Origin: Gnetum montanum
Lineage: Eukaryota > Streptophyta > Gnetopsida > Gnetales > Gnetaceae
Assembly (NCBI GenBank): GCA_015680685.1
Contig: MNCI01008000.1
Coordinates: 7,456-71,455, forward strand
Reading direction: 5' to 3'
Length of the DNA: 64,000 nucleotides
A program made the position numbers and the translations under genes. The notes under the pieces were generated by a model. It ran no database searches, was not told the DNA's origin, and worked only from the letters and a program-made list of their open reading frames with translations. Position 1 is the stretch's first letter, and the number at the start of each line of letters is the position of its first letter. Of this stretch, positions 44,801 to 57,069 are shown piece by piece.

Positions 44801-45391
44801 GTCCATACTACTATACATGGAAATATATATTAACCAATCCTTGAAGATTTTTCCCTCCTCTAGTCTCTTTCTCTCCGTGCTTGTCTATGCTCCTATGACT
44901 TTCACCTGTAATTAAATAAAGTTAGTATAAACTAAGTGTAAAGCCTTTACACTTCCTTGCTAGATGGTCAACAAGTGTTGCATTAGATGAGAGGAGTGCG
45001 GTACAAGGCAACCTGCATCAACTGTTAGTCTTGTGCATGCTAAGAGTAACACATGTACACACACAATATAACACATAACACTAGCATAATCATTACCAAA
45101 GAGGATAGATGGCTATAATAGAATCACAAATAAAGCTAGGGTCCAACATAATCTATCATACGTCTGTTGCACCACATCACATGTAAAACAGTCCATGACC
45201 CACACAATCATAATCCAAGCATAACATATATTATCAACACAATGACACACAAACCAATACTACCATATATATAGCCCATGTGGTTGCTAACATATCCACA
45301 CTTAGTGTAGCATGTGAAATGTTGCCATGAGTACGTATAAACAACAATTGCCTACAAGTCTTTTATTAGTCTTTTATTTATCCAACCTATG
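44801..45391. other. Unassigned repeat-like sequence
   Basis: AC-rich and CA-rich sequence with many CACATAACA-like runs, without an ORF. It was presumably joined to 56887 onwards before element E inserted. Confidence 0.3.
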
Positions 45392-46294
45392 TGATGAGTG
45401 GTGAGGTACCCCTACGTCCAACCATACGAATCACAAAGTGTTCATTCACAATCTAGTTGAATTTCGTGGACTTTATCATTTCCAATGCGCTAGTCCTTTA
45501 GAAAGTGAATCTATCCTTAAGGTCAATCATTGTCTTCCCAATTACACTTGTGATGTTCGTTGGCATGGTTAAGTGTAATCGAGGCATCCAATTTTCATCG
45601 TTTTATGCTTTATAGTTTGGTGCTCAAAATGTAGATAAAAGGAATTTCATTAACTAATCTAAATTAATTAATTAACTAGCATTTAACTAATCCTAACATA
45701 AGCATCCATTCCTACTTTACATACATGTCTTGAACTCATGTATCCATTGCTGGGCAACTAAGCACTGTGCTACTGGGAGTACCAAGCAATAACACTGCTA
45801 GGATTACCAAGCGAATACATGTTATGCTTGAAGCAATCATACTTATGTATTTAATCTATCTAGCTTAATTACTTCATTAACTCAATTGCTAGAAAATATT
45901 TGTAAAACAACTGAAAACATTGAATGCATAAATGAAATAGCTCATCTAACCAAAGTGCTACAAGGTTTATTAAAAAGCTTATCTTTATTGCTGCACACAC
46001 TGTCATGCTTTGGTACAACAATGCTTGAATAAAGATCTGTACACTCAATGGCTCCTGCTACGGGCACTGGGAGGAAAAAATTCTAACTTTCAAATGGAAA
46101 AAATGCAAGAGCTCCGTTACAACTACAATCTACTTATGTCATAAATGCGACTGCAAGTGCATATTTATAGCTGACACATGGCACTATGTCGATGGGGCCT
46201 TGTCGATGCATGGTAAGATGCGTCAACTAGGCCTCGTCAATGAGGCCTAGTTGACGAGGTTGTGTTGACACAACCAACTTAACGTGACTCATCA
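45392..46294 (-). repeat. 3' LTR of element E
   Basis: On the minus strand it runs from TGATGAGTCACGTTAAG to CACTCATCA, giving TGATGAG/CTCATCA terminal inverted repeats. The TATA box is at plus 46162-46169. U3 holds a 14-bp palindrome (46221-46234 with 46243-46256). Confidence 0.85.
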
Positions 46295-46323
46295 TACCCC
46301 CACGATTGAATGAAAACTCATCC
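46295..46323 (-). other. PPT and pre-PPT motif of element E
   Basis: The minus strand reads GGATGAGTTTTCATTCAATC followed by GTGGGGGTA and the LTR start. The motif is identical to that of element B. Confidence 0.7.
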
Positions 46324-46479
46324 TCGAGTTCTGTTACAAAATTAAACAGGTATGGGATTATTGACAAACTTTTCTTCACAAAAAAAAAACTGACTGACTT
46401 GACAAAAAATGGAGTGTACAAATCAACACATTATAAAAAATGAAGGTGTTCAGGACACAAAATTGAACACCATGATTCA

Positions 46480-47773
46480 ACTCTTCAAAATTTGACAACA
46501 CATTCCTTGATGGTGTGAAGCTTGTTGGAGAAGATCAAACGGTCTCAGGTGGTGGTGGTTCCTGAGGCTCCAAGGGACCTTCATCGGCTTCATGCACTAG
46601 TGGTGGTTGAGGTGGCTACGGTTGTCTTGTTGTTGCTGCGACTTCAAGCGAGAGGCAAAAAGCATCTAGCAATGCTTTCATTTTCTCCTTCTTACTCCTA
46701 GGATCATGCATCATCCATGCAGCTTCCCCAATGTGTGTTGGAACAAGCACATTCCAAGGACACAAGGTTGCTAAAAATAGCTCCTTTACATTGACAAACT
46801 AGGTAGTGAACTATTTGCATTCAATGTCGAATGTCCTGATTGTGTCCTTTAGCTCCTAGTAGTCATTTATCCGTTTGGCTAGGTTTTTAGTGATAGATCA
46901 TTGATCTCTAAATCACCCTATGAGAACTTCAAGTTTAGCGTTGGTAGTCTCAAGCTTTTGCTTGGTGTCCTTGTGGTATTTAAACTCAGCCTTGTATAGC
47001 AGATACAAGCTAGTTTCTTATTTCTCCAATTTTCTACTTAGAGTGGTGCATGCTCGGGCGGAGAAAGTAGTCATCTTACTTGGCCTCACTGTTGGATTGA
47101 GGTGATAGGCTACAATGTTGAAATAAATCTACTTTGCTATTGTGAGTGCACCATACTCCTTACGATTGACCCTATAGCATCATTGGGTCCACTCCCACTT
47201 AGCCTCAGGATCACCTTTTGTAGATAATTTGGCTAGCTATGTTCCTATGTCAGGTAACCCAAGTGCTTATGCAATAGCTTCTATCGAATAGGACACTTGA
47301 ATGTCCTTAATCTTGACAATGGACCCTAGCCTTTATCTACTCTAGAAGAGATAGGTCTCTTCCATGTACCATCCCCCATTAGACACGATGACTAGCCACA
47401 TTGGAGATGTTTGCAGTTGTGTCTTGACATCCTCTGGAGCTTTCTTCAAAAATGGCCCAAAGTTGATCTCTTGAAGAATCGATCTTTGAATGTCTTGGGA
47501 CTGAATGATGTTTAAGAAAGCTTGAGTCAAAGTGACCTTAAGCCTTGGCATGGGTTTAGGCACTTCTCCTCTTTATGATTATTTGGTTGGCACTTCTTTC
47601 TCTAGAATCTGTTGGACAGATTCCACTTCGGGCTCTTCTTGAAGAGGTCTTGTTACATGGGTCACCTCTAGTAATTCTTGGCCTTGTTCTTATTGGCCCC
47701 TTTTAGCTTTGGGTTCTTTCTCTTGAGGTTGTGAGGATTCTCCTTTCTGTGGACGTTTTTGTTTGGGTGTCAT
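46480..47773 (-). pseudogene. ORF3 of element E, internally deleted
   Basis: It starts MTPKQKRPQKG. An open segment at 47563-47342 (TLTQAFLNIIQSQDI, GGWYMEETYLF) matches B. The reading KIKDIQVSYSIEAIA near 47290 and a KAEFKYHKDTKQKLE segment near 46970 follow. Compared with B, about 1.4 kb of the central coiled coil is absent. The C-terminus has SKKEKMKALLDAFCL and EPQEPPPP. Stops are scattered. Confidence 0.6.
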
Positions 47774-49880
47774 CTATAATCACAATAAGATCATGGATTA
47801 GCAATCATTATGTAACCTTAAAATAATTGGGATACCTTATTGCTTCAAGGATTATTACACTTGGCTAAGTTATGAGTATGGTTGATTTAATTAATCTAAT
47901 TATCATTTATTTTATGTGTTATTACAAATAATTCATCTCAGAGGTTGTTAGAGGGATTAACCCTTGAAAAAGTTGATGTTTATATGTGGTTAATGTTAGT
48001 AACCCTTGGGGGAGTTAGAAAAATTTACAAAAATTTTCATCGAAAACCTTAAGGTTTGTGGTTCCCATAATAACAATTTTACCTTTGGTAAGTGTAGGAT
48101 TGAAAAATGAAGTGATTTGGACAAATGGTTAGGAAGTTATGAGCTTTGGAAGGTTTTGGGCTTTGAAAAATTTCAAAAACTTCCCTTGTGTTATGAGTAA
48201 ATGACAAAAAATTCCTAAGCACTTGGTGGTATATATATAGGATCTAAGCATTGCGTCGACGAGGCCTAGTCAACAAGGCCTCGTCGATGTGGTCAATTGC
48301 ATCAACGAGGCCTTGTCGACGCAATCAATGACCACCGTTGACTTGATCAAACTTTAAAAATACAAGGAAATTTTGGATGAAATTGGGGTCAAATGAAAGC
48401 TTGGAAGACTAAGAATAGTATAAAAACATGAGAAGGGGATGTTGAAGCTCATAAATTTTGAAAAAAAAAAAGAGAAAATTTGATTTAGTGGATGAATGAA
48501 ATGAAAGATTAAGGAGCACTGAGTGATTTACTCAATGGAAAATGTGAATGATAGGGTTGTAGTGATGTCAAAGGTAAGGAACCTTAACTAACCAAGCTAA
48601 GAGCTATGCAAGTAGGTCCTGCCCATAGCAGGCTCATGCCCTTTTTGCCCATACATAACCTTAACTGGAGAGTTCATGGGCCCCACAATCAATCAATGGT
48701 CATGAAAAGTTAAAGACCAACCCAAAAGAATCTACTCAAGTATCCCAACACATTAGACCAAGACATAGAGAATAACATAGAACCTAGCAATGAGGTGAGT
48801 TATGGCAGCATGGATGGATGATAGAGAAGGTGGAATGGAGTTCCAAATTGAGGTCATAAGAAGTCCCTTGTGGAATTTGTGGTCAAAGTGACCTAGGAAG
48901 TTCCATCCTCAGTCCAAACCAAAATCATTTGCTTTCAATGACTTTGCATCACCACTCTAAGACTGATCCACCCACTCAAGACACAAGAGTGCTTCTACAA
49001 GACAACCATCATTCCACAAGAAGAAGAAAAGAGAAGTAGGAAGTGAGAGAGAGGGCCTTAGTTAGAGGGGACCTTCAAGCATAGGTGCATGTTGTTCGAG
49101 TCCCCTAACCAGTGCTTGTAGCCCGTTTATTTGTCCAAGGGGTTTACTTTGAATTCCCATTATTTTTTTTTCTGAATGGGAACCACACCATGTGAGGACT
49201 TATTCATGTTGAAGGGGTATGCTTTGAATTCCCATTATTCTTTTTGAAATGGAAACCACACCATGCAACAATGTTAATTTGACTTCCTTTAGTGAGTGGT
49301 TTGGAATGATAAGAAGTCCATGAAAAACACTTAAGCACTCAAGCAAGTAGAAGAGTATAAAGAGTAAGAGTCCCCTTAAAGTCACACCCTTTACAAACCT
49401 TTGAATCCTTCCTAATTCCAAAACTACCAAGGTAATCGATTGATTAAAAGTTTCTTTAATGGAAGGGATCTCAAATTCCTAGAACAAGGAAAACCATAGA
49501 GTTCATTGGATGGGTGGATACATGGACTCATTGCCTATTTCATGAAAAATAAACCATTTCAAAGTCATCAGACATTAGAATTTAAAAATAGAAACTAGAC
49601 ATCGACCATCACACATTAAGCACAAACCATCATTAGTAAACAATAGCAACAACACTATGTCCTATGACAATAAAGCAGTTTTATTAGCAAAAATAAGAAA
49701 ATATCACACTTTAATTAAAATAAAATGAAACAAAACAAAGTAAAATATATAAGAAAGTGTAAAATAATCAAGAAAGGATCAAAGATACTAACAATGGTGT
49801 AAAATTATAAGAATTTGTAAAATAAATAATTTTGTAAAAATCAAGAACATGAAAAATAAAAAGTAGAAAAATTGAGAAGC
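47774..49880 (-). other. Spacer between pol and ORF3 in element E
   Basis: It is non-coding and matches the B spacer block by block. Shared pieces include AGCCCAAAACCTTC near 48150, the Ser-poor purine-rich block near 49040 and GAATTCCCAT(T/C)ATT near 49150. The last is present twice in E (about 49145-49195 and 49225-49265), a local tandem duplication. Confidence 0.6.
48229..48340 (-). promoter_or_regulatory. U3-like TATA module upstream of ORF3 in element E
   Basis: On the minus strand several GGCC-centred blocks (GACAAGGCCTCGTTGATG, GACGAGGCCTTGTTGAC, TAGGCCTCGTCGACG) precede TATATATA near 48231-48240. The ORF3 start is about 460 bp downstream. LTR U3 of the same element uses the same blocks before its TATA box. 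Confidence 0.5.
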
Positions 49881-52800
49881 CAATTTGATGGTTAGCATAG
49901 ATGACCATCTCCTCCACGATTGAGTTGGAAGGAGGAGATCTGAAAAATAGAACGTGGTTGTCCATTCATTGAGGTGATAGTTACACTAGCCTATCTTGGT
50001 TCTAGGAAAGGATTTACTTGTTGGATAGTGACCAACTACTTTTTATTTGGGCTATCAGGTTTGTAGATTGTCATGGCCCCAAAGGGAAAGGTCTGATCGA
50101 TTATATCAGGTCCCTTTCACAATGTTTGGAATTTTTTTTTGGGGTACATGTGTGGTTTTCAGTAGAGAACCTTATCTCCTGGTTGAAGTTTTACTTTCCT
50201 AATTCTAAGGTCATGACATTGCTTACTGAATGCCTTGTTCACCTCATTCAAGGATAGGGCCACTAATTGATTTTTATCTAACAAGTTTAGGTTGATTAAT
50301 CTTTCTTTCTGTGCTAGACTTAGGTCAAGATTTAGTTCATAGGTTGTTGAGAGTGTGTGAAGCTTGAATTGGATTAGGAGCATAGTAAGTTTCTCGTACA
50401 CTAACTCATAGGGAGAATAGCCAATAGGAAGTTTCTAAATTGAATGATAAGCCCAGAGAACATCATTAAGCTTTGTACTCCAATCCTTCCTATACTTGCT
50501 AATGGTTCACATTAGTATTTTTGTAATCTCCTAGTTGGTTACCTCTGCTTGACCATTGGCTTGGGGTGGTAAGGTGTTGTTGATTTATGTTCTACCCCCA
50601 AGTGTTACATTAACTTTCTAAATGTGGCACATGTGAAATGAGTTCCATTATCAGAAATTAGTGAGCATGGCACCCCAAACCTATTCATAATATTTTGTTA
50701 TATAAATTTGGTAGCAATGGATGATGTATAATTAGTAATGAACTTGTAGGCATCCCTAAAGATTGTAGGCCAATAGTACCCTACCATCAAGATTTTTATG
50801 GTCGTGCATCTCCCTACATAGTGGCCTCCACAAGGCCCTTTGTGAGCATGTTGGAGAACATGCAGTTTATCTTAGTCAGGGAAACACCAATGGATCAGGC
50901 CATTGGCACACATCTTGTAGTGGTGTCCATTGATTTCCATGAAGTATTTGAGCTAATGAAGAAATTGTTACTTCTTCCTAAAATCCAAGTCTTGTGGCAT
51001 CTCTTGAGTGAGAAGATATGTGAGGATGCCATTATAACATGTTGCTTTTGCAAGTGTTTGTTCACTTATTACTCCTATAAAGAGGAGTGCATTTGGAAAT
51101 TGATTAGAGAGTGACTTGTCTTCCTCTTTATTATCCTATCTTAAGCGAGAGAGGTGGTCAACAACCACATTCTTGGCTCTTTTCTGATCTACCATAGTGA
51201 GATTGAATTATTACAATATCATAAGCCACCATATGACACAAGGGCTCATCGTCGGCTTATTCATGAGGAAGCAAATTGCACTATGGTCCATATGAACAAA
51301 TACTTTGTAACCAAGCACATAGTGCCTAAACTTTTCTAGCACATACACCACTGTAATTAGTTCTTTCTTTGTGGTGGTGTAGTTTAACTATGCTTTCACA
51401 ATGCTTCAACTCATGTAGTGGATGTAGTATGGATGTTTCTTATCATCCATCTACATGAGCACTACTCCCAAAGCATAGCTAGATACATCCTTCATGATGT
51501 GGAAAGGTTTGGACTAGTCTGGTGCTTGTAGGATTGGTGTTTCTATGAGTTTCTCCTTTAATTTTTGGAATGTGTGCTCACATTCCTTAGTCCAGATAAA
51601 AGGTGCATCCTTCTTTGTAAGCTCTACCAACAACTTTGCAATCTTAAAGAAATTCTCTATGAATTGTCAGTAGTAGCCAATCTGTCTAAGGAATGACCGA
51701 ACATCTTTAATGATCTCTGGTTGACATGTTATTCCTTGGATGATCCTTATTTTTTTGGGTCTACCTCAATCCCTTTTTGTGAAATTTAGTGCCCTACCAC
51801 AATGCCTTCTTGGACCATGAGATGGCTCTTTTGCCAATTGAGCCATAGGTTTGTCTCTACACATCTCTTTAACACTTACTCAAGTTGGTCCAAGGCTTGT
51901 TCAAAGGTAGCTCCATAGGTGGAAAAGTCATCCATGAAGAGTTCAACACCACTACCAATTTGCTATTGAAAGATACTAAGAACTAAGTGTTGAAAGGTTA
52001 TAGGGGTATTGCACAGGCCAAATGGCATCTTACAGTATGAAAAAGTCCCCGAGGGACTCATGAATGTTGTCTTGGCTTAATCTTCTTGCACAATTTGGAT
52101 TTGGGTATAGCCACTATAACCATCCAAAAAGCTATAATAACAATACCTAGATATGATGTCTAATACTTGATTCACAAATGGCAAAGGAAAGTGATCCTTA
52201 AATGTTGCCATATTCAACAGCCTAAAGTCGATATAGACATGCCATTTGCCATCCTTCTTTGGTATAATTATGAGTGGACTAACCCACTCACTATCCACAA
52301 TTGGATAGATGAACCCTACCTTAAGGAGCTGCTCTATTTTCTCTTTGATGATTTGTTTTAATTTGGGGTTCAGCTGCCTCTGTGGTTGCCTGTTAGGCTT
52401 CATGGCCAGATCAGTGTAAATGAGATGCTAGCATATCCTTGGATCAATTCCAGTTAGCTTTGGATATGACCAAGTAAAGACTGTTGACCATTTGTTTACT
52501 ACTTTTAACAACTTTTCTTTTTACTCAGGAGCAAGTTTGGCATTAATGATGATTGGTTTACCATTCTTTAAAAATGCATACTCCATATTGACTGGTAAAG
52601 TTTTTAGTTCTAAGGGCACTTACTTGAAGTGATCAGGGACTTCCAACTCTCCCCAATAGGTATTATCATCTTCATCAGAGAGTTGGAAATGAACTTGTTC
52701 AATTTTATCCATGCCTTCAACATATGCACATGTTAAGCTCTTAATTGGCTCCATGCATATTGTGCTATTATTTGAATCAGCTATCAACCACTGGGTGCCC

Positions 52801-53450
52801 TCTTGCTTTGTGGCTATTGCGTACAGGCACCTTTGAATGTTGATTTCTTGTGCACATTGATTGGATGCCTTAATGTATGTGCTCTTGATGGACAAAATCT
52901 TTTACATGCAATTTCACTTATTATCACTATACGCAATGCATGGAATACACTTCTCAATCTTTCCTAGCTCATTTTCCTTAGATATTTTGAGGGATAGGTC
53001 CCTTATACCCATTCACACATCAATCGTGCTTAACCAAGCCCTTCTCATAATGATGGGGAAGTCATTTTTGCAGTTGTCCATCTTGATTACTAAAAAATCA
53101 GTAGGATAGGACCACCCACAAACTGTGGCCACAATGTCCTCTACTAATCCCAAAGGAACAGTAATTGATTGATTTGCTAATTCTAAATGAATGTTGCTCT
53201 TATTGAGAGGTGGTAGGTTCTAGGCCTTATACATATCATGGGAGATGAGGTTAACTCTAGAACTAGAGTTAAGAAGAGCCTTGCATGGCTCTTGTCTAGC
53301 AATCTGTAGGTAAATGAATGGACTTCTTGGATCAGATATTTTTGTAGGAAGATTACCAACCTTGATCCAATCATAAACAACATGAGTTAGCATTACAGTG
53401 CAAATCCTAGGTGGCACATGGTTTGAAGATCACTTGAAGGTATTTGATGT
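49881..53450 (-). pseudogene. pol of element E (protease, RT, RNase H, integrase), decayed
   Basis: Protease: LLNSSSRVNLISHDMYK near 53230-53280. RT: 52403-52077 (GFIYPIVDSEWVSPLIIIPK, FLDGYSGYTQIQI) with catalytic FMDDFSTYG near 51920. RNase H: about 51510-51170. Integrase: HKGPCGGH near 50840, then ISDNGTHF and NGQAEV with the second catalytic Asp and the Glu intact. About 60 codons between FRDAYKF and NYTSS are missing (near 50735), removing the CxxC and the first catalytic Asp. Stops, mostly TAG, are scattered. Confidence 0.8.
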
Positions 53451-53599
53451 AGAGGATGAAGGCAATGGAGATTCAGGACAATCAGCTAGAGTAGGTTGTG
53501 AGGGCTGGAGAGGATTACTAGGTTAGAAGAAAAGTATTTTCCTTGATCGATTATCTAAACCACTTGGTTGAAAAACTAGTTGTAAGTGTACAAGCCTTA

Positions 53600-55821
53600 T
53601 AGCATTTCATTGTTGTGGCTATGGAGGAATCTCACCCTACATAGATGAAGCCGAAGGTAATTGGGTTGAAGGTGGAGGTGTAGGTGTAGAGGGATGTGGA
53701 GGATGATAAGGATATGGATATGGGTTTTTCCCTTAAGTAGATGGTGAATGTGTTCAGTAGTACTTTGGAGAGTAATAGTGATGCTGGAATGATGTATGAC
53801 TTGCAAAACTTCTGGGGGAGACAAGTTGGTGAACATAGTACCCATATGGATCTGGTTGCTTATAAGGGTATTGTTGCCTTGGTGGTGGCATTCCCCATGA
53901 CCATGGTTGGTACCACTATTGGTATTATTCGTAAGGTTGTGGAGGAGTTCTAGTTAGATAGTAAGCTTGTTGTTGTTGGTGGAACTGCCTTGGACTACCT
54001 TGAGGGTAAGGCAGTCATCTTGGAGCTTGCCTACATGCTAGGTGAGGATTCAATGCATATGCTCCAGACTCTTGTAAGTGTGAAACCATAGGGAAACATC
54101 CCTTGGGATGTTCATGTTGACAGATGCCACATTTAGTTTCATCGTCAAAGTCAAACTCTATAACTTCCTCTACTGCAACAGCTTTGCCCTTACCTCTTTG
54201 GTACACACGTTCAGCTTCTTTTCACCTCCTACAATTACAATCACTATTTTGCTCTTTGAATATTTCAGCAATCTTCAAAGTGGTTTGAAACTTTTCATCC
54301 AAAGAGTCCCATAACTTGTCAACATTGGCCAAAATGTCAGAAATAGATTTTTGAATAGGCAAGGTCTTTCTATTCACCACTTCATCAAGTGGTGATTCCT
54401 CCTCATCACAAAATTGGATCTCTCATTTTCTAATGGACAAGTCCCTATTATACTCTTCAGCACTTTCCCTCTTTCATAGCTCATCTTCTTTTTTTTGCTA
54501 CCTTCCCAATTAGCCTTTGGATCTGATAAGCTCTTAATTCAGACAATCTTCCTTGGGCATACACCCCAAGGGTTCTTCTAGTTTCTACTCTAAGCCCATA
54601 TATGATGTGGCAAAGTTGTTCCCTCTAAGAATAACCATGGCAAGGGCATTTGTGTAAAAGTGAATAATATTAGCCCATGGTGGCATCCAAGGGTTCATGT
54701 GCTCCTTGTTTCTAGCCTTGCATTTGCCTTTTCAAATTAGACACTCTGATGTATGTCTAATATTTATCATTGAATACCTCTAACATGATACTCCATCTGT
54801 GGATAGATTCTGCCTCTAAGGACTGGTACCAACTTTTAGCTTCCTTGATGAGTGTCTTTGGGAAAATCTTGAGTTTTTGCCACTCATTCTCTATGTTCTG
54901 TAAGGCATAAGCATCTTGAAAAGCTTGTAGGTGTGTTTGTGAATTAGAGTTGTATCCCCCTTCAAATCTTGAAATATTTTTCATGTCTAGGCACTTGATC
55001 TAACTATCCTTCATATGCCTAGTTGGGATTTTCATTGCCTTTGCAATATTGAGCATACTTTGATTTGCTAATAGCAGTTCATCATCATCACTGCGTTGAT
55101 GACGTCAATGATGGTTTTAGCAACCCCTTTGTTTTTTATGGCCTTCACGGTCAATGTTATCTCGCTGATCACCTTCATCATGGTTGTTCTGATGCGCAGC
55201 TTCCATGAGAATCGTTAAATGAAGAGGAACGATTGGAATTGAATGAAGAGGATGAAGAGGAAGGTGGACCGCCACTGCCACTATGGTATCTGCCACCACT
55301 CTTACATTTATTATGATCACCATCCTTAGATCCCTTGTTCTTGTGATGTTTACTCAAGTCCCTACCTTGGCTATCACTTTTTCTTGAACCTAATTTATGG
55401 ATAGTGGATTGCAAGTTTAGGTTAGGGTTGGAGAATCCTCATGTTGAAAACCTTCAATAGGAGGATCCTCAATATCATCTTGATTTAGTAGGAACAAGGG
55501 ATTGGTGTAATGTTTCCCCTTTGTAGCTTCATAGAGTTTCTCCTGACGTTGATCTTGTTTGCATTGTGTCTCATTGGGATGGTAGTTTCAAGTGTCATAT
55601 CCATCTACAATGTATTCTTCATGAAGATCTGCTATGCTCAACTTCTTAAGGGTGAGTGGCAAGACAATGTTATCCTCCATATCACGCCATCGTAGCTATT
55701 CATCCTAATGTAGGATGAAGGTGAAGTTTGGCACAAACTCATCTGGATGAGTGTATACCACCTTGCATTCTTGTGGGACTAGTCGTTTGGTATCTTCGTG
55801 CTTGCGAGAAGAAGAAGACAT
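53600..55821 (-). pseudogene. gag of element E, decayed
   Basis: The start at 55821 gives MSSSSRKHED. TAG codons are at plus 55705-55707 and 55696-55698 (H*DE*), the same places as in C, and one is shared with B. An SGGRYHSGSGGPPSSSSSS linker lies at 55178-55414. The gag core is at 54984-54757 (FEGGYNSNSQTHLQAFQDAY). A zinc knuckle CGICQHEHPKGC is near 54120-54160, and the tail to 53600 is rich in Pro, His and Gln. Confidence 0.75.
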
Positions 55822-55954
55822 TTTGCAAAACAAAATGAAATTATTAGTGTGCTTTTATAATTCTATGTATAGTGGGAATGATATTGACCTTGAGGTTCGT
55901 ACAATGATATTAATGGTATTCACTTAGACATAAATAATGCACGTTCCACAAACA

Positions 55955-55975
55955 AAGTCCCCAGCAATGGTGCCA
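55955..55975 (-). other. Primer binding site of element E (tRNA-Asp type)
   Basis: The minus strand reads TGGTGCCATTGCTGGGGACT, the closest of the three copies to the TGGCGCCGTTGCCGGGGA reference. All differences are transitions. Confidence 0.7.
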
Positions 55976-55976
55976 A

Positions 55977-56886
55977 TGATGAGTAATGAGGTACCCCTAT
56001 GCCTAACCATACAAATCACAAAGTGTTCATGCATGATCTAGTTGAATTCCATGGACTTTATTGTTCTCAATGAACTAGTCCTTTAGGAAGTGAATCTAGC
56101 CTTAAGGTCAATCGTTGTCTTCCCAATTACACTTGTGACATTTATTGGTATGTTTAAGTGTAATTGAGACATATGATTTTTATCATTTTATGTTTTATAG
56201 TTTGGTGCTCAAAATGTAGATAAAAGGAATTTGATTAACTAATCTAAATTAATTAATTAACTAGCAGTTAACTAATCCTAACATAAGCATTTGCTCCCAC
56301 TTTTTGTACATGTCCTAAACCCACGTATCCACTACTCAGCAACCAAGTGCTACGCTACTAGGCGTAGCAAGCAATAACGTTACTGGGATTACCAAGTGAA
56401 TACGTGTTATGCTCAAAGCAGCAATACTTATGTATTTAATCTATCTAGCTTAATTACTTCATTAAATCAATTGCTAGAAAAAATTTACAAAATAATTAAA
56501 AAAATTTAACAAATAACTAAAAACATTGAATGCATAAATAAAATAGGTAATCTATCCAAAGTGCTGCAAGGTTTATAAAAAAGCTCATCTTTATTGCTAC
56601 ACACACTTCTATGGTCAGGTACAACAATACTTGAATAAAGATTTGTACACTCAATGACTCCTGTTGCAGGCACTTAGAAGAAAAAATTCTAACTTTCAAA
56701 TGGAAAAAATGCAAAAGCTCCATTGCAACTACAATCTACTTATGCCATAAAGGTAGCTACAAGTGCTTATTTATAGCCAATGCATGATACTATGTTGACA
56801 GGGCCTTGTCGACACATGGTAAGATGCATCGAATAGGCCTTGTCGATGAGGCCTCATCAACGCAACCAACTTAACGCGACTCAACA
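55977..56886 (-). repeat. 5' LTR of element E
   Basis: On the minus strand it begins TGTTGAGTCGCGTTAAG (56886) and ends CATCA (55977). TATTTATA is at plus 56769-56776. It is homologous along its length to 45392-46294. Confidence 0.85.
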
Positions 56887-57069
56887 TTGTGTTAAGGTCC
56901 ATCAACCTATGACCCACAACCACTAGCATTCTAGAGGACTGGCTATAGGAACAAACACACCTATGCCATGTACCAATCATAGAAATGAACACATGTACAC
57001 TCTCCCACTCTTAGGATGAGGCCTTAGACAGGAACTTGATTGATGCATCGTAGTGAAGGTTAATCCACA
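56887..57069. other. Unassigned sequence between elements E and G
   Basis: No feature is recognised. It is the right-hand flank of the E insertion. Confidence 0.3.

Larger units (their letters stand above)
45392..56886 (-). mobile_element. Nearly complete Athila/Tat-like Ty3/gypsy retrotransposon (element E)
   Basis: Minus-strand order: LTR, tRNA-Asp-type PBS, gag, pol, spacer, ORF3, pre-PPT motif, PPT, LTR. LTRs are 910 and 903 bp. The bordering pentamers CTATG (45387-45391) and TTGTG (56887-56891) differ by two transitions and may be a worn target duplication. It is homologous to element B throughout, but ORF3 and integrase have internal deletions. Confidence 0.8.
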
